Assembly (NCBI GenBank): GCA_964567745.1
Contig: CAZMNY010000002.1
Span: 62,001 to 126,000 of the forward strand
Source: CAZMNY01 sp964567745
GTDB taxonomy: Bacteria; Planctomycetota; Planctomycetia; Pirellulales; Pirellulaceae
Reading direction: 5' to 3'
DNA: 64,000 nt
The position numbers and the translations under genes are program-made. The notes below the pieces were generated by a model that did no database searches, was not told the DNA's origin, and was given only the letters and a program-made list of their open reading frames with translations. Of this stretch, positions 25,697 to 35,173 are shown piece by piece (positions within the stretch are counted from its first letter, which is position 1; each line of letters begins with the position of its first letter).

Positions 25697-26053
25697 ATGT
25701 TTTGGGAATTCTACCAACAGCGCGGGATACAAAACGCCAGTGCGTCAGCATCGCTCGCAGAGTCGAAGGCGGTTAATGTTACTCATTCCATCCGCCACTT
25801 GGAAGACAAGGTCGATTCGCTGGCGTTAACCTGCCAGGCGATGTGGGAAATCCTTCGAGCTCGAACCGATGTGACGGAAGAAGAGCTGATGTCCAAGGTG
25901 AACGAGATTGACTTGCGCGACGGCAAGGCGGACGGCAAGATGGGCAGTGCCGCCGCACCCTGCTCCCAATGTGGACGGATATTGAACAAGCGCCGAAACC
26001 GATGCCTTTACTGCGGTAAAGACGTCGACAAGGAACACGCCTTCCAGAACTAG
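25697..26053 (+). CDS. Small protein with C-terminal zinc ribbon
   Basis: 118 aa from the ATG at 25697, picked for its AGGAGA site. The N-terminal two thirds are helical with coiled-coil character (SIRHLEDKVDSLALTCQAMW, VTEEELMSKVNEIDL). The C-terminus is a CxxC...CxxC ribbon (CSQCGRILNKRRNRCLYCGK). The layout suggests a small adaptor that binds zinc and a partner through its helix. I do not recognise a characterised family. It is convergent with the DUF1501 gene, 12 bases apart. Confidence 0.7.
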   Translation: MFWEFYQQRGIQNASASASLAESKAVNVTHSIRHLEDKVDSLALTCQAMWEILRARTDVTEEELMSKVNEIDLRDGKADGKMGSAAAPCSQCGRILNKRRNRCLYCGKDVDKEHAFQN

Positions 26054-26065
26054 GACTCGCCCTCT

Positions 26066-27451
26066 CTAGGAAATAATTTCCTCGGCGACCCGGCCAGCGA
26101 TGTTGGTCAGGCGGAAGTCTCTGCCGGCGTAGCGGAAGGTGAGTCGAGTATGATCGAAGCCGAGCAGGTGGAGCATGGTGGCGTGCAGGTCGTGAATGTG
26201 GAACTTGTCCGTCTCCGCAGCAATTCCGAACTCGCCGCTGTCGCCATAACGCATGCCGCCTTTGGCTCCGCCTCCCGCCATCCACATCGAGAATCCCGTG
26301 GCGTTGTGATCTCGCCCATCATCATTTCGGACGGCCGGCGTTCGACCGAATTCGCCGCCCCAGACGACAAGCGTATCTTTGAGCAAGTCTCGGCGTTTGA
26401 GGTCTTCGAGAAGAGCCGCAATCGGCTGATCCGTCGCCTGGCAGTTTGAGCCGAGTCGCGACTTCAGTCCCTTGTGCTGATCCCAACCCTCGTGAGTCAG
26501 TTCGACGTAGCGGACTCCAGCCTCGACGAATCGCCGCGCCATCAGGCACTGTCGTCCAAAGTCGTCGGTCTTGGCTTGGTCAACGCCATACAGTTTGAGC
26601 GACTCCTCGGTTTCGTCCGAAATGTCCATCAATTTCGGGATCGAAGTTTGCATGCGGAACGCCAACTCATACGACTCGACGACGCCGTCAAGTTGAGTGT
26701 TTGAGGGATGCTCTTCTGCAAAACTACGGTTCATTGACTGCAGCAAGCCGACCTGTTCACGCTGCACTTTGGAGGAAAAAACGTTGTTTTCAATGTTGCC
26801 GATCTCGACCGACTTCAAGTTTTCGCGAGGCTGTCCGATGCGAGTCCCTTGGTACACAGCGGGAAGAAACGCACTGCCGTAATTCTGAGCTCCGCCCAAA
26901 CGCGCGGGCGGCTTAATCGTGACAAAGCCCGGCAAGTCCTGGTTCTCCGTACCCAAGCCGTAGAGCACCCAAGCTCCGACCGACGGCCGTACAAACTGAA
27001 AGCTACCGGTGTGCAATTGAACCAATGCTTGGGGATGGTTCGGCACGTCCGTATACATGCTGTTCAACAAGCACAGATCGTCAGCGTGCTTTGAGAGATT
27101 GGGATAGAGTTCGGAAATCGGCAGGCCGCTTTCGCCGTGCTTGGGGAACTTCCACGGCGACGGCATCAGTTTTCGGCCTTTGGTCGCCTTCGATCCACCG
27201 GCGCCTGAGGGCGATTTACCAGCATGCTTCTCGAGCAACGGCTTGTAATCAAACGTATCAACATGCGATGGACCGCCTCGCATGCAGAGGAAGATCACGT
27301 TCTTCGCTCGCGCGGGAAAGTGCGACTCTTTGGGCGCCAGCGGACTTGCGAAATCTTTGGCCGAAGCTTGGTGTGCCAGCGCGGAAAACGCCAGGTAGCC
27401 GAAGCCGCACGATGTTGCCTTGAGCATTTCACGTCGAGACATTCCAAACAT
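26066..27451 (-). CDS. DUF1501 family protein, Tat-exported
   Basis: About 461 aa; the ATG at 27451 is favoured because a GAGGA site sits six bases before it, though the frame also has an ATG at 27457. A Tat motif (MSRREMLKATSCGFGYLAF) starts the protein. Family blocks are NVIFLCMRGGPSHVDTFDYK near residue 55 and WGGEFGRTPAVRNDDGRDHN near residue 375. The C-terminus (AGRDFRLTNIAGRVAEEIIS) is like that of the protein at 1108, so these two are the closer relatives. It lies 144 bases downstream of its DUF1553 partner, separated by a tandem repeat array. Confidence 0.93.
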   Translation of the reverse strand: MFGMSRREMLKATSCGFGYLAFSALAHQASAKDFASPLAPKESHFPARAKNVIFLCMRGGPSHVDTFDYKPLLEKHAGKSPSGAGGSKATKGRKLMPSPWKFPKHGESGLPISELYPNLSKHADDLCLLNSMYTDVPNHPQALVQLHTGSFQFVRPSVGAWVLYGLGTENQDLPGFVTIKPPARLGGAQNYGSAFLPAVYQGTRIGQPRENLKSVEIGNIENNVFSSKVQREQVGLLQSMNRSFAEEHPSNTQLDGVVESYELAFRMQTSIPKLMDISDETEESLKLYGVDQAKTDDFGRQCLMARRFVEAGVRYVELTHEGWDQHKGLKSRLGSNCQATDQPIAALLEDLKRRDLLKDTLVVWGGEFGRTPAVRNDDGRDHNATGFSMWMAGGGAKGGMRYGDSGEFGIAAETDKFHIHDLHATMLHLLGFDHTRLTFRYAGRDFRLTNIAGRVAEEIIS

Positions 27452-27522
27452 GATCATTCCTCGATTGCAGTATCTTATGGTTTGCGGCCACTCGCTTTGG
27501 CGAGCCGGCGATCATCGCAGGC

Positions 27523-27612
27523 AGCTTAAGTTAACGCAGCTCTAGTTCACGCAGCTCTAGTTCACGTAGCTCTAGTTCACGTAGCTCTAGTTCACGTAGC
27601 TCTAGTTCACGT
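27523..27612. repeat. 15-bp tandem repeat, six units, overlapping a stop codon
   Basis: Unit AGCTCTAGTTCACGT (plus strand). Four exact copies run from 27553 to 27612. One copy with a final C lies at 27538-27552, and a degenerate copy with three further changes at 27523-27537. On the minus strand the unit reads TAC GTG AAC TAG AGC, exactly the last codons (Tyr-Val-Asn-stop) of the DUF1553 gene that ends at 27602. The array therefore arose by copying the gene's end. It is not a CRISPR array: the units are 15 bp and have no spacers. Confidence 0.9.
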
Positions 27613-30223
27613 AGCGGAACTCGGACGATGCGAATAACGTTTGGCAGAATGGCAGCCAGGCATTGACCTCGGCGTCGGCAGATCCGCTATCTTCATCGGC
27701 CGACATCGTCTGTTTGATAAACTTCAATACATGCGACGACTGCTCCGACGTCGGACGGCGTCCGAGAGCAAGTCGGTAGGCCCACTCAACTCGCTCGGCG
27801 TCGCTAATCCCCTCACGCGCCAGTAGCCGATTGGCGAACTCGCGAGACTGCTCGAGCATGAACGAGCTATTCATCATGAACAAAGCTTGAGTCGGCACGG
27901 TTGTGACTTCACGCTGCCCATAGATGATACTCGGGTCGGGAAAATCAAAGGCTTGCAACATCTCGGGCACGGCGCCGCGAACGATGGGCAAGTAGACGCT
28001 TCGTTTGAAGTTGGCGCCCGCGAACCTTGTCGGGCTCACGCTCGTTCCGATATCTGCGTTTCCGACTTGCTGCACGACTGAACCCGTCGCCGGTTTCATA
28101 TCGAGCTTCCCGCTGACCGCGAGGACCGAGTCGCGAATCGCTTCGACTTCCAATCGCCGCTGGTTCATTCTCCAAAAGAGATTGTTGTCCGGGTCGACCT
28201 CGAGCGAATTCTTGCTGACGGCGCTACTCAACTGATACGTTCGGCTGACCATCACGGTGCGGATCAAGTGTTTTATCGACCAGTTGTTCTCGGTGAGTTC
28301 TCGAGCCAAGGCGTCTAACAACTCGGGATGGGTGGGCGGCGTGCCGGTCACACCGAAGTTATTGACCGAAACAACAATGCCTCGACCGAACAGATGCTGC
28401 CAAACTCGGTTCGCTGCAACGCGAGCTGTTAGTGGGTTGTCTTTGGCGGTCAGCCACTCGGCGTACTGCAAACGACCACTCACTTTGCCGTCGACTGTCG
28501 GAGCGGACTCGGGCGTTGCGATGGTGAGAAAGCCGCGAGGCATCATGTCGCCATGGTCCGATGCTTCGCCGCGAATCCGCACGGCGGTGTCGGCGGGCCG
28601 AGGACTGTCTTGAACCGCCATCACAAGGATAGCGTTACCGGGCGACTTCTTCGCCACAGTCGGTTTGGCGCTGCCAAGGCGTTTGAGCCGCGTTTGCAAC
28701 CTCTTGACTTGGGCCTTCGCCGCGGCCGCTCGCTTAGCGATCGCGGGATTCTTGGCGGCTTGCTCGTTTAGCTTCGTCAGCTTTCGCTGAGCGGCGACGA
28801 GTTGTTTGTTGAGCGCCTTGCGATTTCCGTTTTGTGCGCCTTTTGCATTGCCCTTTGCAGCTGAGGCCGGGCTAACGCCTTCCGGCCCAAGGGCCAACAG
28901 CCGGCCCGCCTGACGATTGCCGCGATTGTTTCCAGTTCCATAAAACGTGTCGGTGCTCGTGAACACACCGGCCAAGGAATAGTATTCCGACTGGGGAATC
29001 GGATCGAACTTGTGATCGTGGCAACGAGCACAGCTTGCCGTGGTGCCCAAGAACGCCTGCGTCGTAACATCAATCTGTTCGTCCACGACATCCATGAGAA
29101 ACTTTTCTTTGTTTCTCTCGTTGAGCGATTTGGTTCCGAGGGCCAGCAGGCCGGTTGCGATAATGTTCTCATTCCGCTGCTCAATGTCGTCCGTCGACAG
29201 CAGGTCTCCGGCAACTTGTTCCGTGATAAATCGATCGAACGGCTTGTCCTCGTTGAACGATTTAATGACATAGTCACGGTATCGCCAGGCATACGGAAAC
29301 GTGAAGTTCCTCTCCATACCCGTTGACTCCGCATAGCGAACGACGTCCAGCCAATGACGCCCCCACCGCTCGCCAAACTGAGGCGTTTCGAGCAGGCGAT
29401 CTACTAGCTTTTTGAGAGCGGCAGGGCTTGGATCGGCGACGAATTGGTCGACTTGCTCCGTGGTGGGCGGCAGGCCAGTCAGATCGAAGTAGACTCTGCG
29501 AACCAGCACGACGGGATCGGCATCCGCATTGGGTTTCAAGCCCTTCGCTTCGAGTCCAGAAAGAATGAAGCGGTCAATCGTGTTTCGCGGCCAAGCAGGA
29601 TCGCCAACCTTGGGTGGCACCGAACCGCTAATGGGCCGAAACGCCCAGAATTCTCGCGCCGCATCAAAGTCGATCGCCTTGCGTGAAAAGGCCTTTCCCT
29701 CGCGCGGATCGGGCGCGCCCATCTTGATCCACCGCTCGAAGTCGGCAATCACGCTTTCGGGAAGTTGAGTTTCCGGAGGCATGTCAAAATCGCCTTCGTA
29801 CCGAATCGACTTGATCAACAAGCTCTCGCCCAAATTGCCAGGAACGATGGCGTGACCCGATGCGCCTCCCTTGAGGATGCCCTTTCGAGTATCGAGAACC
29901 AATTCCCCTTCAACCTCGTCCGACTCCGCCGAGTGACATTCGTAGCAATGCTTAACCAGCACAGGGCGAATCTTCTTCTCAAAGAATTCAATTCCCTTCT
30001 TGTCTCGACTTCCAATATCGGCCGCGCCAGGCGTCTTTCGAATCGGCTTCTTCGCGTCTGGCTTCTTCGCCAGGGCTTTCTTATCTTGCCCTTTCTTCAG
30101 CGCCGCCTTCTTTCCCGCTTTGCTGCTCTTTTGGTCCTCAGCGGTAGCGAGCGTTGCGGCGAGAGTCGCGAGAATGAGGAGTGAAGAGAGATTGCTGAGA
30201 GCAAACTGCGTTGACCTACTCAT
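27602..30223 (-). CDS. Exported cytochrome-like DUF1549/DUF1553 protein
   Basis: 873 aa. A signal peptide is followed by a Lys/Ala-rich segment (residues 32-65) and a c-type cytochrome-like domain with CYECH at residues 93-97 and distal FDMPPETQLPES. DUF1549 follows (TIDRFILSGLEAKGLKPNAD, then SCARCHDHKFDPIPQSEYY). A Lys/Ala/Gln coiled-coil insert occupies about residues 455-530, and DUF1553 ends the protein (ARVAANRVWQHLFGRGIVVS, VSRTYQLSS). It is the larger partner of the DUF1501 gene at 26066. The protein is extracytoplasmic, and its enzymatic role is unproven. Its last codons are repeated downstream as a 15-bp array. Confidence 0.93.
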   Translation of the reverse strand: MSRSTQFALSNLSSLLILATLAATLATAEDQKSSKAGKKAALKKGQDKKALAKKPDAKKPIRKTPGAADIGSRDKKGIEFFEKKIRPVLVKHCYECHSAESDEVEGELVLDTRKGILKGGASGHAIVPGNLGESLLIKSIRYEGDFDMPPETQLPESVIADFERWIKMGAPDPREGKAFSRKAIDFDAAREFWAFRPISGSVPPKVGDPAWPRNTIDRFILSGLEAKGLKPNADADPVVLVRRVYFDLTGLPPTTEQVDQFVADPSPAALKKLVDRLLETPQFGERWGRHWLDVVRYAESTGMERNFTFPYAWRYRDYVIKSFNEDKPFDRFITEQVAGDLLSTDDIEQRNENIIATGLLALGTKSLNERNKEKFLMDVVDEQIDVTTQAFLGTTASCARCHDHKFDPIPQSEYYSLAGVFTSTDTFYGTGNNRGNRQAGRLLALGPEGVSPASAAKGNAKGAQNGNRKALNKQLVAAQRKLTKLNEQAAKNPAIAKRAAAAKAQVKRLQTRLKRLGSAKPTVAKKSPGNAILVMAVQDSPRPADTAVRIRGEASDHGDMMPRGFLTIATPESAPTVDGKVSGRLQYAEWLTAKDNPLTARVAANRVWQHLFGRGIVVSVNNFGVTGTPPTHPELLDALARELTENNWSIKHLIRTVMVSRTYQLSSAVSKNSLEVDPDNNLFWRMNQRRLEVEAIRDSVLAVSGKLDMKPATGSVVQQVGNADIGTSVSPTRFAGANFKRSVYLPIVRGAVPEMLQAFDFPDPSIIYGQREVTTVPTQALFMMNSSFMLEQSREFANRLLAREGISDAERVEWAYRLALGRRPTSEQSSHVLKFIKQTMSADEDSGSADAEVNAWLPFCQTLFASSEFRYVN

Positions 30224-30799
30224 GCCGGTCTTCCAATGAAGTCGCTGGTTGGCGAGAACTCGAGGCGTGCCGAACTGAACACACCAATGATACGGTAGGA
30301 ATCAGTTGGGGAATGTAAGGCGGGTTTGGCGAGGACAGCCCAATGGCGGCTGAAAAACACCGTCCGTATTGTATCACAACCGACAAGCAGTGTCCCTAGC
30401 CTCTCACCGCTGCGCCACAGGCCCGTGCGGTAAAGCAGTTTGGCTGGCTAGCGAGAATTGAAAGAGTGCAAAGTGAGGAGTGCAAAATGAAAGAGCCCAA
30501 CGAGCTTGCCTCGTTCGGTGAAGCAGGTTCGCAGCTAACGGCTCAAGAGCTCCTAGACATCTGAGGTTTTGACAAGTGGTTTTCAGGCATTTTGGACGTT
30601 TCCTTTTGCAGGATTCAAGTAGGCGATGATGTCTGGGATTTTTCGCTTAATTGTCTCGAGGTAGGCCGTTGGCCAACAGTGCGCGGGGCGACGCGGAGAG
30701 TCAGTAGAAAGGAGTTTGCCCTCGGCGATCAAATCAACCGGCCGCAAGCTCGTTGGGGTCTCGGCTGCACGTTGCCCCGCAGGGGCCCAACATAATCGG
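30224..30799. other. Intergenic region with one palindromic repeat copy
   Basis: No supported gene. A 77-codon minus-strand frame (30583-30816) has no motif or start signal and overlaps the neighbouring gene end. The stretch carries one copy of the AACGAGC..GCTCGTT palindrome (30497-30522). It should also hold the promoter of the DUF1553 gene. Confidence 0.5.
30497..30522 (-). repeat. Palindromic intergenic repeat, copy 1
   Basis: Minus-strand TTCACCGAACGAGG followed by CAAGCTCGTTGG. It matches the copies at 33496 and 63233, with one extra G. The AACGAG..CTCGTT arms could form a short hairpin. Confidence 0.75.
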
Positions 30800-32574
30800 T
30801 TAGTCGGCGACGACAACTTCGATCGAGGTCATGTCGTCGTGAAAAGAACCGTTGACGCCGACGATGAAGTGCTCGGCGGCATTCAACACGAACTGGCCGC
30901 CGCCGGGCGAACCGACCGTTTGTGAGTCGTAGGAGTCCGCCGAGTCGAGGCCATTCTCGGACAGTCGCTCGAAACGAAATCGCAGCGAGTTCAGAACGAG
31001 TCCGGCGCGGGCGTCAAGTTTGCCGACAGCATAGCCCGGTTTGGCAAGCAGTTGCCGAGCCAACCCGCCATCTGGTCCATATCGCTTTCCAAGTCGATAA
31101 GCGCCATCGACTTGGTAGATCGGCTGAACGCCTTGGATGGTGCCGCCCCACGACCGGCCGACGAATAAACGCATTCCCACTAGAAAGCCGCCAGCGGGCG
31201 CGGATTCATGAAAGACGTTGGACGCTTGACCACCGGCTCGAGGCAGTGTTCGCGTCGCGTCCGCTTGAGCGCTCGGGCCATCGAGAGGTTCTGTGGAGAG
31301 CGACATGTTGCGTTTAAATCGGAGCCCGTCGAATCCGTCGCGAATCGCTCCCGACACGCCGACGAAGGCGTCCCCTTCGCCTTCGACGACAATCGAGCTG
31401 CCACGTGTTTTGCGGCCAAAGAAATCGCTCGCGTAAACTGTCGACGGATCTATCTTGCCGTCGCTCAATCGCCCGAACTCGGCTTGGATACCTTCGATCC
31501 GACCGCTCACATCGAGACATACGGCAGTGACCAGATCACCCGGTTTGGCGAGCAAGAATGATACGCGTTGATGTGCGGGCGCGACATGCACAGTCCCAAA
31601 ACGTATTCCTTTGCTACTTGGCAAACCGGCTGAATCGATTGAAACTTGTGCTCGTCGCCGGTGACTCGGAACCCGACGAGCACGCCGCCCTCGGGGGCAA
31701 CGTCGTCGAACGACATGCCGCGATGCGTGATCGAGACGCCCGACGAGACAAGATCCGATACATTCAACGCAGGCGACTCAATCGGCGTGGCCTCATCGGG
31801 AATCGTCCGAGGCGGTGGTGAACTCGTTTCCGGCTGTGCGTCCAACTCTGCGATGGCCGCGTTCTCTGCTACGGCTTCCGCCCACCGCTTTTCAAACTCG
31901 GCCTTCGCCGGATCCATGACAAGTTCGACTTGCGCGAGGAATTCCTCGGCTTGCTCGGCGGAGAATGGCGCGCCATCGAATGTGGGCGGCGTCGCCACTG
32001 TACGGCTCATGGAAACGAACCACAGGGCAACAGCGGCGAATCCAAACAAAGCGATCGCACCGATGCCAATCAACGAACCGAAGACCCAGAACATCGTTAA
32101 GCCAGGGCGACTCGTTGTCGGTTTGGATGTCGGTTGTCCAAGTCGAGGCGGTGCGCTGGCAGACGCCGTCGCGGATCCCAAGGCAGCAGCTGGGCCGGGC
32201 ACGACGGCGGAACTGGCAAATGGTCCCTCGCTAGGCGGCGGATCTGAAGCCCCCAATCGTCCGTCGTTACTTCCACTTCCCCCAAATCCGGACAACGTCC
32301 GAACCAAGAACGCGATCAGGCCGCCGATGAACGCCTCGACGAAAAGCGCCAACTTGATTACCGACTTGGCTCGAAAACGGACATTGCTCGATACCGACTG
32401 TTCGTATGAATCGCGGCCCGACCAAGTCTGCGCAACAAGAACCGACTCGCCGCCTCCCTCCTGGGACACAAAATGATCGTCGTTGGGACTAGCTTGAGCC
32501 TGCGAACCACACGTCGCGAATGCGAGCAGGAAGACGATGGCGAAACAGACAAGCGATCGAACCGGCATAGCCAC
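30800..32574 (-). pseudogene. Membrane protein with duplicated beta-domain, split by a frameshift
   Basis: Two overlapping frames belong to one gene. The first (32574 down to about 31590) encodes a signal peptide, two membrane spans near residues 70-92 and 160-190, and the start of a beta-domain (GGVLVGFRVTG, IQPVCQVAKEYVLG). The second frame resumes at about 31590 (TVHVAPAHQRVSFLLAKPGD) and runs to 30800. It contains the rest of that domain and a second full copy (GGFLVGMRLFVG, GVQPIYQVDGAYRLGKRYG). The repeats align end to end, including GEGDAFVGVSGAIRDG against AAEHFIVGVNGSFHDD. The intact product would be about 590 aa. The fold may be jacalin-like (inference). Confidence 0.75.
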
Positions 32575-32751
32575 AACCTTGGTTTGTAATCAATTCTCAG
32601 TTCTGATCGACTCGTTGTATTCCATCGAGGAGCCAAGGATAAAGCCGCATATTGGGACCTAGCCAACGAGTTCGTTAACATGGCGATTTGGAAAAGGCGT
32701 TTGGCGCACGCGAGATTGACCGTTCTGTGATCATCTTGGAGTGAAACACTG

Positions 32752-33447
32752 ATGGCAAACGAAGACTTAAAGCTCCCTTTCGGCTCGTCCGACTTGCAGT
32801 TACCCGATGAGTTGCGGGCTGGGCTGCATGCCCATTTGCACGACCTAAAGCAGAAATATCTCGGCCGTGGCTGGGGGCATCGTGTCGGTTTCGGTCAACG
32901 CCCCGCTCTGCTCGTCATCGATTTGGCCCACTATTGGACTCGAGCCGACGAACAGATCGGGGCGGAGTCGGATTCGATTGTCGATGCAACTTGCAGAGTG
33001 CTCGAGGCGGCGCGTGAAGCGGCGATTCCGATTTTCTTTACGAGTTTCGCTTATGACCCAGCCGATCCGCCCAGCCCCCAGAATCGCAAACTCGTCATGG
33101 ACATCAGCGACGACGACATGGGCCTATTTGAATTGGATGAGCGGCTTGGGCGGCGGGCCAACGAGAAGCTGATTCGAAAGCGCTACGCATCAGCATTCAA
33201 AGGGACCAACTTGCATGAGATGTTAGCGTCGCTTGCCGTCGATACGCTGATCGTCACCGGCATGAGCACCAGCCATTGTGTCTACGCGAGTTGCCGCGAC
33301 GCGACCGACAGCCTTCGCGTTATCGTGCCCCGCGAAGCCGTCGGAGAGCGTTGCGAGCTGATGCACCTGGTCAACCTTGTCGATATTGACATCGACTTAG
33401 GCGACGTCATGGACGTCGAAGACGTGATCGAGCATCTGCGCTGTTGA
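32752..33447 (+). CDS. Isochorismatase-family cysteine hydrolase
   Basis: 231 aa. The cysteine-hydrolase triad is visible: Asp57 (LLVIDLAHYW), Lys143 (IRKRYASAF) and Cys176 (GMSTSHCVYASCRDA). The two-residue cis-peptide region VTGMSTSHCV is typical of the N-carbamoylsarcosine amidohydrolase/nicotinamidase superfamily. A long N-terminal extension (about 48 residues) precedes the domain. It should hydrolyse an amide or isochorismate-like vinyl ether in the cytoplasm. The closest subfamily by sequence is N-carbamoylsarcosine amidase-like, but the substrate is not certain. No operon partner is adjacent; 359 bases without a gene follow. Confidence 0.88.
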   Translation: MANEDLKLPFGSSDLQLPDELRAGLHAHLHDLKQKYLGRGWGHRVGFGQRPALLVIDLAHYWTRADEQIGAESDSIVDATCRVLEAAREAAIPIFFTSFAYDPADPPSPQNRKLVMDISDDDMGLFELDERLGRRANEKLIRKRYASAFKGTNLHEMLASLAVDTLIVTGMSTSHCVYASCRDATDSLRVIVPREAVGERCELMHLVNLVDIDIDLGDVMDVEDVIEHLRC

Positions 33448-33495
33448 ACGGGGCGAGCGTTCAGCGCGGCAATGAGCAAGTTGGCGTTGAGTCTT

Positions 33496-33521
33496 ATTCA
33501 CCGAACGAGCAAGCTCGTTGG
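33496..33521 (+). repeat. Palindromic intergenic repeat, copy 2
   Basis: ATTCACCGAACGAGCAAGC followed by TCGTTGG. The core AACGAGC-AA-GCTCGTT is a perfect 7-bp stem. It is identical over 26 bases to the copy at 63233-63258. Confidence 0.85.
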
Positions 33522-33550
33522 CGTCTTGGTGTGGCGCGATGTTGCTGGTA

Positions 33551-33607
33551 GCGAAATAGGGGCATGTTAGCGCGGACGATTCCGGGGAGAGGGGGCACGC
33601 GCAGCGC
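33551..33607 (+). repeat. Second intergenic repeat family, copy 1
   Basis: Contains CATGTTAGCGCGGACGATTC and then GAGGGGGCACGCGCA. Apart from a few changes it matches 47685-47738, including the upstream GCGAAAT tract. Both copies lie outside genes. Confidence 0.8.
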
Positions 33608-33806
33608 TTGCACTCGTCCGCGTTCGTATTCTCCTCACAAACTCAACAATCGTTCTAACCGCGACAAACTCACCGCGAACTCAACACTGCCCAGAGCCTA
33701 ACTGCGAGGTAACCTTGTCGAGACAAATTCAATGAGGCAACCGGCACCGACTTGCTGATCGGCAGCGCTCCGCCTCGCAACTCTGACTGGCAGGGACTTC
33801 TGGGCG

Positions 33807-35021
33807 ATGAGACGAAAGTGCATTGGCGTGTTGACGAGTGGCGGCGACTGCCCGGGACTAAACGCTGTTATTCGAGGTGTTGTCAAATCGTCGTGGCAGT
33901 TGGGATACGACTGCGTCGGGTTTCTCAAGGGCTACGAAGGCCTTCATGATCCCGTCTGCTACAGGTCGCTCACACCGGAGAACACGGCCGGTATCTTGAA
34001 GCAAGGCGGAACGATTCTCGGCTCGACCAACAAAGGGCGTTTCGTCGCCACGGTTGGAGTCTCGGACCGCCAGGAGATCGACCCCAAGCTGCTGGCTGGA
34101 GTCAAAACGACGATGGATCAACTCAACATTGAGGGTCTAGTCTGCGTCGGCGGCGATGGCTCGCTGGCGATCGCGCAGCAGTTTCATGAGTTTGGCATTC
34201 CGGTGGTGGGCGTGCCTAAAACAATCGACAACGATCTTTCGGCCACCGCATTTACGTTTGGTTTCGACAGTGCGATCGACTGCGCCACGAACGCTCTCGA
34301 TCGACTGCACACGACGGCGGCGAGCCACGAGCGGATCATGGTGCTCGAAGTGATGGGTCGTCACGCCGGATGGATCGCTCTGCATTCAGGCATCGCGGGC
34401 GGCGGCGACGTGATCCTGATTCCCGAGATTCCCTGGTCATGGGAAAACGTCTGCCATATGATTCTCAACCGAGAAAGCCAAGGCAAGCGGTTTACGCTCG
34501 TCGTTGTCGCCGAGGGCGCCGAGCTGCCCAACGGCGGTCACGTGGGTGAAGACCAAGTCGGCGCTCAGACTCGACTCGGCGGCATCGGGCAACTTGTTGC
34601 GGCGGAAATCGAACGGCGACTTCAGCGCGACACGCGAGTCACGGTGCTCGGTCACTTGCAGCGAGGCGGGGATCCGACGACGTTTGATCGAGCGCTTTCG
34701 ACGCAATACGGCGCCCACGCAGTGCGGCTTGTTGTTGAAGGACGCATGGGCGAGATGGTTTGCTATCGACCTCCCGAAATTAGTAGCGTCCCGATCGCCG
34801 AGGCGGTCAACGTGTTGCGACGAGTCGACCATAATGGCTCCGCAGTCCAGGCCGCTCGCGCCTTGGGTGTGAGTTTTGGAGATTGCCGAGCCGACGAGAG
34901 TCCGTTCTTGCTCAAGCCGGAAGCGAAGGCTGTCAGAACGAGCGACGACATCGAAGTCGATGCCGATTCGCGATTCGACCACACGGAAACGGTCCTCAAA
35001 CAGGCCGAACTCGTCCGCTAA
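33807..35021 (+). CDS. 6-phosphofructokinase
   Basis: 404 aa. It should phosphorylate fructose 6-phosphate to the 1,6-bisphosphate in glycolysis, using ATP or pyrophosphate. The start is the PFK fold (CIGVLTSGGDCPGLNAVIRG). Donor-site motif GGDGS lies at residues 115-119 and the catalytic PKTIDND at 137-143, followed by EVMGRHAGWIAL. GGDGS is the ATP-type sequence, while Lys in PKTIDND is the pyrophosphate-type residue, so donor choice is ambiguous and needs assay. Length is between the 320-aa bacterial ATP-PFK and long PPi-PFKs, as in the mixed group III enzymes. The gene appears to be monocistronic. Confidence 0.92.
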   Translation: MRRKCIGVLTSGGDCPGLNAVIRGVVKSSWQLGYDCVGFLKGYEGLHDPVCYRSLTPENTAGILKQGGTILGSTNKGRFVATVGVSDRQEIDPKLLAGVKTTMDQLNIEGLVCVGGDGSLAIAQQFHEFGIPVVGVPKTIDNDLSATAFTFGFDSAIDCATNALDRLHTTAASHERIMVLEVMGRHAGWIALHSGIAGGGDVILIPEIPWSWENVCHMILNRESQGKRFTLVVVAEGAELPNGGHVGEDQVGAQTRLGGIGQLVAAEIERRLQRDTRVTVLGHLQRGGDPTTFDRALSTQYGAHAVRLVVEGRMGEMVCYRPPEISSVPIAEAVNVLRRVDHNGSAVQAARALGVSFGDCRADESPFLLKPEAKAVRTSDDIEVDADSRFDHTETVLKQAELVR

Positions 35022-35173
35022 TCTTTCGAGGCAACAGCGTTGCAGCCAAAGCCGCTGCGATTGGTGACCTGACGCCGCTACGCGATTGGATTCCCAGTCG
35101 CGATTAGAGTAAACTCGGCAGCCACGAACCAACGCACGTGTGCGATCGGAAACTGCAAGCCAACCATTGCTTC

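Larger units (their letters stand above)
33448..33806. other. Intergenic region carrying two repeat families
   Basis: No gene is supported. The stretch contains one copy of the palindromic repeat (33496-33521) and one copy of a second, longer intergenic repeat (33551-33607). It also contains the presumed promoter of the phosphofructokinase gene. Confidence 0.6.

Noticed and set aside
27523..27612. Possible CRISPR array
   Set aside because: The units are 15 bp, directly adjacent and without spacers, and they match a gene's own last codons.
30390..30440. tRNA-like stretch CCGCTGCGCCACAGGCC
   Set aside because: It does not fold as a cloverleaf and lacks the T-loop GTTCGA box; no tRNA called.
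30583..30816. 77-codon minus-strand frame near 30.7 kb
   Set aside because: No recognisable motif, no ribosome-binding site, and it overlaps the end of the beta-domain gene.
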